10,047 nt of DNA from Clostridia bacterium (GTDB taxonomy: Bacteria; Bacillota; Clostridia; Christensenellales; Borkfalkiaceae), in NCBI GenBank assembly GCA_017421905.1, contig JAFOHH010000120.1, positions 1 through 10,047 of the forward strand, in the 5' to 3' direction. The notes below the pieces were generated by a model. The model searched no databases. It was not told where the DNA came from and saw only the letters and a list, made by a program, of their open reading frames with translations. Shown piece by piece: positions 6,829-10,047 of this stretch. Every line of letters starts with the position of its first letter. Position 1 is the first letter of the stretch. The translations under genes were made by a program, and so were the position numbers.

Positions 6829-6832
6829 CCTT

Positions 6833-7912
6833 ATGAGTAAATTTTTAACGCCGCGCCTAGCATCGCTTGCGCCATACGTTCCCGGCGAACAGCCCAAGGA
6901 ACGCAAATACGTTAAACTCAATACGAACGAATCGCCCTTTCCTCCCTCTCCGCTTGCCGTAAAAATGGCGGCGGAAGAAGGGGAAAAGCTAATGCTGTAT
7001 TCCGATCCCGACGTAAAAGACCTCACCGCCGCGCTTGCCGCGCGTTACGGCGTAAAGCCCGAAAACGTGGTGGTAACCAACGGCTCGGACGAGGCACTCA
7101 ATTTTGCCTTTATGGCCTTTTGCGGCGAAGATATGCCCGCACTTTTTCCCGATATCACTTACGGCTTTTACAAGGTATTCGCGCAAATAAACGGCGTACC
7201 GTACGAGGAAATTCCCTTAAAAGAGGATTTTACCATAGACCTTGCGGAGTATCATAAGCGGCAGGGCGTAGTGTTTATTGCCAACCCCAACGCCCCTACG
7301 GGCATTTTCCTTCCCCTTGCGGAAATCGAAGCACTCGTGCGGCAAAATCCAAGCCGCATCGTCGTAGTAGACGAGGCGTATATCGATTTTGGCGGAGAAA
7401 GTGCCCTTTCTCTCATTAAAAAGTACGATAATCTTTTAGTAACGCAAACCTTTTCCAAATCGCGCTCTATGGCAGGGGCAAGGCTGGGCTTTGCCGTGGG
7501 CAGTAGCGAGTTGATTGCCGACTTGCACCGCGTGCGCTATTCTACTAACCCCTATAACGTAAACCGCATGACGGCGGCTGCCGGCGTTGGTGCGATAAAG
7601 GACGAGGCGTATTTCCAAGCCAATTGCCAAAAAATCGTGCAAACGCGCGCTTGGGCGGCAAAGGAGCTGTCCGCACTCGGCTTTACTATGACGCATTCTG
7701 CTGCTAACTTCCTGTTTGTAAAACACGAGGCGATTGCCGGCAAAAAGCTGTACGAGGAGCTTAAAAAGCGCGGCGTACTCGTTCGTCACTTTGATAAACC
7801 GCGCATTGCGGGTTATAATAGAATTACCGTCGGTAGCGAAGAAGAAATGCAAACGCTGCTCGCTCAAATAAAAACTATTTTGGAGATAGAATATGAGAAC
7901 GGCTCAAATTAA
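6833..7912 (+). CDS. hisC: Histidinol-phosphate aminotransferase
   Basis: A PLP-dependent fold-type I aminotransferase that converts imidazole-acetol phosphate and glutamate to histidinol phosphate and 2-oxoglutarate. It is 359 residues, normal for HisC. Landmarks are [13 protein letters not shown] (28-40), TNGSDEAL (82-89), NPNAPTG (151-157), DEAYIDF (180-186), the PLP lysine Lys209 in [17 protein letters not shown] (204-220), and a C-terminal [11 protein letters not shown] that carries the substrate-carboxylate arginine. The start is the ATG at 6833, 7 bases after AGGAG (6821-6825) and 4 bases after the hisD stop; a longer frame from 6758 lies wholly inside hisD and is not needed. The stop overlaps hisB by 20 bases. 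Confidence 0.96.
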   Translation: MSKFLTPRLASLAPYVPGEQPKERKYVKLNTNESPFPPSPLAVKMAAEEGEKLMLYSDPDVKDLTAALAARYGVKPENVVVTNGSDEALNFAFMAFCGEDMPALFPDITYGFYKVFAQINGVPYEEIPLKEDFTIDLAEYHKRQGVVFIANPNAPTGIFLPLAEIEALVRQNPSRIVVVDEAYIDFGGESALSLIKKYDNLLVTQTFSKSRSMAGARLGFAVGSSELIADLHRVRYSTNPYNVNRMTAAAGVGAIKDEAYFQANCQKIVQTRAWAAKELSALGFTMTHSAANFLFVKHEAIAGKKLYEELKKRGVLVRHFDKPRIAGYNRITVGSEEEMQTLLAQIKTILEIEYENGSN

Positions 7913-8360
7913 CAGAAAAACCACCGAAACGGATATCGCCCTCACGTTAAACGTAGACGGAACGGGCGCATCTTCCATTCAAACGGGTTGCGGTTTTTTG
8001 GACCATATGCTAACCTTGTTTGCCAAACACGGGCGGTTCGATCTTACCGTAACTTGCGTGGGAGATACGTACGTCGATTATCATCATACGGTAGAAGACG
8101 TTGCCATTTGTCTTGGCAAAGCCTTTTTTGCCGCGCTAGGCAATAAAGCGGGTATTTGCCGTTACGGCGATACCATTTTACCGATGGACGAAGCTTTAAT
8201 TCTTTCCGCCGTCGATTTTTCAGGAAGAAGCTATTTTGGTTGCGATTTCGAACGGTGTGCCAATGAGCTGCCTCTCCGCCATTTTACCGCACTGTGTAAG
8301 CTGTACGGCGTTTCTGCGGATGAACTGTTGGACACCGACCCGAAGGAAAACAAAACATGA
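7893..8360 (+). CDS. hisB: Imidazoleglycerol-phosphate dehydratase, truncated and fused to a foreign C-terminal tail
   Basis: HisB dehydrates imidazole glycerol phosphate to imidazole-acetol phosphate using a dimanganese site. This reading frame has 155 residues against the usual 190-200. Residues 1 to about 118 are standard: TRK-like start, [17 protein letters not shown] (35-50), the first metal motif HHTVED (64-69), [11 protein letters not shown] (92-102) and the strand [10 protein letters not shown] (106-115). After about residue 118 the family pattern stops: the expected GDFDTELVEEFF segment and second HHxxE metal motif are missing, so the product should be inactive. The tail resembles the end of an XRE regulator. 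In residues 1-110 none of 11 Leu codons is CTG; in the tail 4 of 6 are. GGAGA (7882-7886) precedes the ATG. Either a recombination junction or an assembly chimera. Confidence 0.9.
   Translation: MRTAQINRKTTETDIALTLNVDGTGASSIQTGCGFLDHMLTLFAKHGRFDLTVTCVGDTYVDYHHTVEDVAICLGKAFFAALGNKAGICRYGDTILPMDEALILSAVDFSGRSYFGCDFERCANELPLRHFTALCKLYGVSADELLDTDPKENKT
8250..8360 (+). pseudogene. 3' remnant of an XRE-family helix-turn-helix regulator (in frame with hisB)
   Basis: The tail of the hisB frame reads [20 protein letters not shown] followed by [10 protein letters not shown], matching the conserved final helices of Cro/C1-type (XRE) DNA-binding domains, in which a YERG-like turn is followed by a [16 protein letters not shown] pattern. 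Only the last 30 or so residues are present; the recognition helix and N-terminus are absent. A perfect terminator begins 8 bases after the stop, as expected for the natural end of such a small regulator gene. The exact left edge of this segment is uncertain, somewhere in 8240-8262. The family call rests on pattern recognition only. Confidence 0.6.
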
Positions 8361-8367
8361 TGGCTCC

Positions 8368-8395
8368 ATCCTCCTCACAATGAGGAGGATTTTTT
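8368..8395 (+). terminator. Intrinsic terminator after the hisB/XRE hybrid frame
   Basis: A perfect 10-bp stem (ATCCTCCTCA at 8368-8377 with TGAGGAGGAT at 8381-8390), a CAA loop and TTTTT (8391-8395). It is placed just after the stop codon at 8358-8360. Confidence 0.92.
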
Positions 8396-8667
8396 GTTGG
8401 GAAGATGAATTTCGGGTGATTGAGAAGTCGTTGTACGTTAACGGCGGCAGCAAGCGGCCGCCCTACGGGTGCGGAGAGTGGAATTATTACAAAATGGTGA
8501 ATAAACTGTGTCTTTACAGTATATGGAAAATTTGGGTTTTCCACGGTTTTGCACATTTCCAACAGAGTTTTCAACATGAAATGTTTTGCTGAGTGAATGC
8601 TTTGGTGAATATATTCATTGGCGGAGGCGTTCACAAAAAATTAACGCCCTTTGCTTGGGAAAGGGCA
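8396..8667. other. Gene-free stretch with several inverted repeats
   Basis: No convincing gene is seen on either strand. It contains a GC-rich hairpin (GGCGGC at 8443-8448 with GCCGCC at 8457-8462), a run of TTTTCCACG-like nonamers (8537-8576), a perfect palindrome TGAATATATTCA (8606-8617), and a 7-bp hairpin GCCCTTT/AAAGGGC (8646-8652 with 8660-8666) directly before the next promoter. Read on the minus strand, that last hairpin is followed by GTTAATTTTTTG and would look like a terminator, but no minus-strand gene feeds into it here. Confidence 0.6.
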
Positions 8668-8697
8668 TTGACGGGATTTATATGGTTGGGGTATGAT
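8668..8697 (+). promoter_or_regulatory. Promoter of the AI-2E family transporter gene
   Basis: TTGACG (8668-8673), an 18-base spacer, and TATGAT (8692-8697), each one mismatch from consensus. The predicted transcript starts near 8704, giving a leader of about 27 bases that carries AAAGGAG (8718-8724). Confidence 0.8.
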
Positions 8698-8730
8698 GGT
8701 AGCAAGATATTTATTTTAAAGGAGAACGCC

Positions 8731-10047
8731 TTGAAAAAGTTTTTCAAATCCCCTTACTTCCAGTTCGGCACCACGGTGCTGTGGGTAGTATGCGGCTGTA
8801 TTTTGTTTAATGCTGTTTTGCAGAATCTGGATGTGGTGATCGCGGGGGGAAGAGAAATCCTCTCTATCCTCACCCCCTTTATTTGGGGCTTTGTGATCGC
8901 CTATTTGCTGCTGCCTATGACACGCTATTTTGAATATCGGATGCTCAATCCCCTCATGTGTAAGCTGACCAAAAAGCAGGTGCCCAGCGGCGGTGCGCCC
9001 CGTGTGGTTGCCATTGCTTTGGCGCTGCTGAGTGCAGGGGTGGTATTCTTCGTTCTGATCCGCATTCTTCTGCCTACTGTCTATGAAAGCGTCAGCAGCA
9101 TTTACACCAACTACAGTGTGTATCTGAACAATCTGACTGCGGTGGTCAACGGCTTGCTGGAAAACAATCCCGAGCTGGCCCACGATGTAGAAGCGCTGCT
9201 GCGAAATGCCTCCGACGAGCTGGCCAACTGGGTCAACACCGAGCTGATGCCCACCATCGGCAATCTGCTGGGTGACGTGAAGGGCGTCATTATCACCGTC
9301 ACCGGTGGTGTGTACCGTGCGCTGGTGTATGTGCTGGATATTCTGATCGGTGCGGTCATCAGCTGCTATGTGCTGTATAACCGTGAGCGCTTTGCGGCTA
9401 CCTGGAAGCGCTTAATGTATGCCCTGCTGGGGGTCAAGCGCTGCGAAAAGACCATCGAGCTGGTGCACTTCGCAAACGAAGCATTTATGGGCTTTTTGGT
9501 GGGGAAGATCATTGACTCTGCCATCATCGGGGTGCTGACCTATTTCTGTAGCTTGATCTTGAAGATGCCTTATCCTGCGTTTATCGCAATCATTGTGGGC
9601 GTGACCAACATCATTCCCATCTTTGGTCCTTTTATCGGTGCCGTTCCCGGGGCGATCATTATTTTGATGGTCAACCCCATGAAGCTGCCCTTGTTCCTGC
9701 TGATGATCTTTTTTATCCAGCAGATCGACGGCAATATCATCGGCCCCAAGATCCTGGGCAACTCCGTGGGCATCAACGGCTTCTGGATCATGTTTGCCAT
9801 TATCGTCATGGGTGACCTGTTCGGGGTTGCGGGCATGATCATCGGTGTGCCTCTGTTCGTGGTGCTCACCTCTGCCTTTGAAGGAGCTTTGAGCATCGGA
9901 CTGAAAAAACGCGGCCTCAGTGACGAAGCCGCGCTGTATGTGGATATGTCTCATATGGACCCCGAGACGGGGATTCCCGTTCCCAAAAAGCAGGAACAAA
10001 TGACGGTGGGGAAGAAAGCCCCGGAACGTCCGAAAAAATCAACTGAG
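8731..10047 (+). CDS. AI-2E family (PerM/TqsA-like) transporter, 3' end outside the window
   Basis: A polytopic inner-membrane protein of the AI-2E transporter family (PF01594). Members include the quorum-signal exporter TqsA and sodium/proton antiporter-like proteins; the substrate here is unknown. All 439 visible codons are open and no stop is reached. It starts with TTG, 6 bases after AAAGGAG. Hydrophobic segments lie at about 12-30, 44-62, 91-114, 185-215, 253-277, 281-314, 318-331 and 350-380, with a soluble amphipathic stretch at 115-180. The family core is clear: GVTNIIPIFGPFIGAVPGA (290-308), QQIDGNIIGPKILGNSVGING (330-350) and FGVAGMIIGVPLFVV (364-378). A charged cytoplasmic tail rich in Lys and Pro follows. 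By hand count about 35 of 54 Leu codons are CTG, very unlike the his genes (1 of 26 in hisD), so this part of the window has a different origin. Confidence 0.92.
   Translation, partial: MKKFFKSPYFQFGTTVLWVVCGCILFNAVLQNLDVVIAGGREILSILTPFIWGFVIAYLLLPMTRYFEYRMLNPLMCKLTKKQVPSGGAPRVVAIALALLSAGVVFFVLIRILLPTVYESVSSIYTNYSVYLNNLTAVVNGLLENNPELAHDVEALLRNASDELANWVNTELMPTIGNLLGDVKGVIITVTGGVYRALVYVLDILIGAVISCYVLYNRERFAATWKRLMYALLGVKRCEKTIELVHFANEAFMGFLVGKIIDSAIIGVLTYFCSLILKMPYPAFIAIIVGVTNIIPIFGPFIGAVPGAIIILMVNPMKLPLFLLMIFFIQQIDGNIIGPKILGNSVGINGFWIMFAIIVMGDLFGVAGMIIGVPLFVVLTSAFEGALSIGLKKRGLSDEAALYVDMSHMDPETGIPVPKKQEQMTVGKKAPERPKKSTE

Noticed and set aside
6758..6832. Upstream start for hisC
   Set aside because: This extension is inside hisD; the ATG at 6833 follows AGGAG at good spacing and matches HisC length.
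8284..8634. 116-residue minus-strand frame between hisB and the AI-2E gene
   Set aside because: It crosses the terminator hairpin and several repeats, has no recognisable pattern and no convincing ribosome binding site.
9412..9999. 195-residue His/Asp/Gln-rich frame on the minus strand
   Set aside because: It is antisense to the AI-2E gene; its odd composition is a reflection of the hydrophobic, CTG/ATC-rich sense strand.

Overview
The window looks like chromosomal DNA from an anaerobic, probably gut-type member of the Bacillota (Clostridia). The grounds are an oxygen-sensitive class III ribonucleotide reductase, a short-form HisG that needs HisZ, a TrpR-like YerC regulator heading a his operon, AGGAGG-type ribosome binding sites and sigma-70/sigma-A type promoters. 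No rRNA, tRNA, CRISPR array or insertion sequence was found. The organism assignment is inference; no database was searched.

Layout. Positions 2-1662 (+) hold the 3' end of nrdD, which carries a fused C-terminal glutaredoxin-like domain, followed 8 bases later by a thioredoxin-reductase-like flavoprotein. Together they look like a dNTP synthesis enzyme plus its own electron supply. A strong hairpin at 1788-1815 separates this pair from a convergent single gene (1890-3458, -) for an intracellular right-handed beta-helix glycoside hydrolase. The 236-base divergent region 3459-3694 holds that gene's promoter, with a LacI/CcpA-type palindrome inside it, two A-tracts 10 bases apart, and a near-consensus promoter for the his operon. 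The operon (3695 to about 8250, +) runs yerC-type regulator, hisZ, hisG, hisD, hisC, hisB, with short overlaps or gaps throughout: phosphoribosyl-ATP formation (HisZ/HisG), IGP dehydration (HisB), aminotransfer (HisC) and the final oxidation to histidine (HisD).

The most notable point is at about 8240-8262. HisB is cut after roughly 118 residues and continues in frame into what looks like the last 30 or so residues of an XRE-family helix-turn-helix regulator, followed at once by a perfect terminator. The second metal-binding HHxxE motif of HisB is lost and no hisH, hisA, hisF or hisI follows. Leucine codon use switches at the same place: CTG is almost absent before and dominant after. Downstream (8396-10047) lie a gene-free stretch of about 335 bases and a 3'-incomplete AI-2E family (PerM/TqsA-like) membrane protein, both in the second codon style. 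The window therefore joins DNA of two different origins, either by a real recombination or transfer event or, quite plausibly, by an assembly chimera.

No clearly new defence, mobile or biosynthetic system was seen. The best leads are the hisB junction, the NrdD-redoxin/TrxR-like pair with altered NADPH-site motifs, and the two candidate operators in the divergent region.
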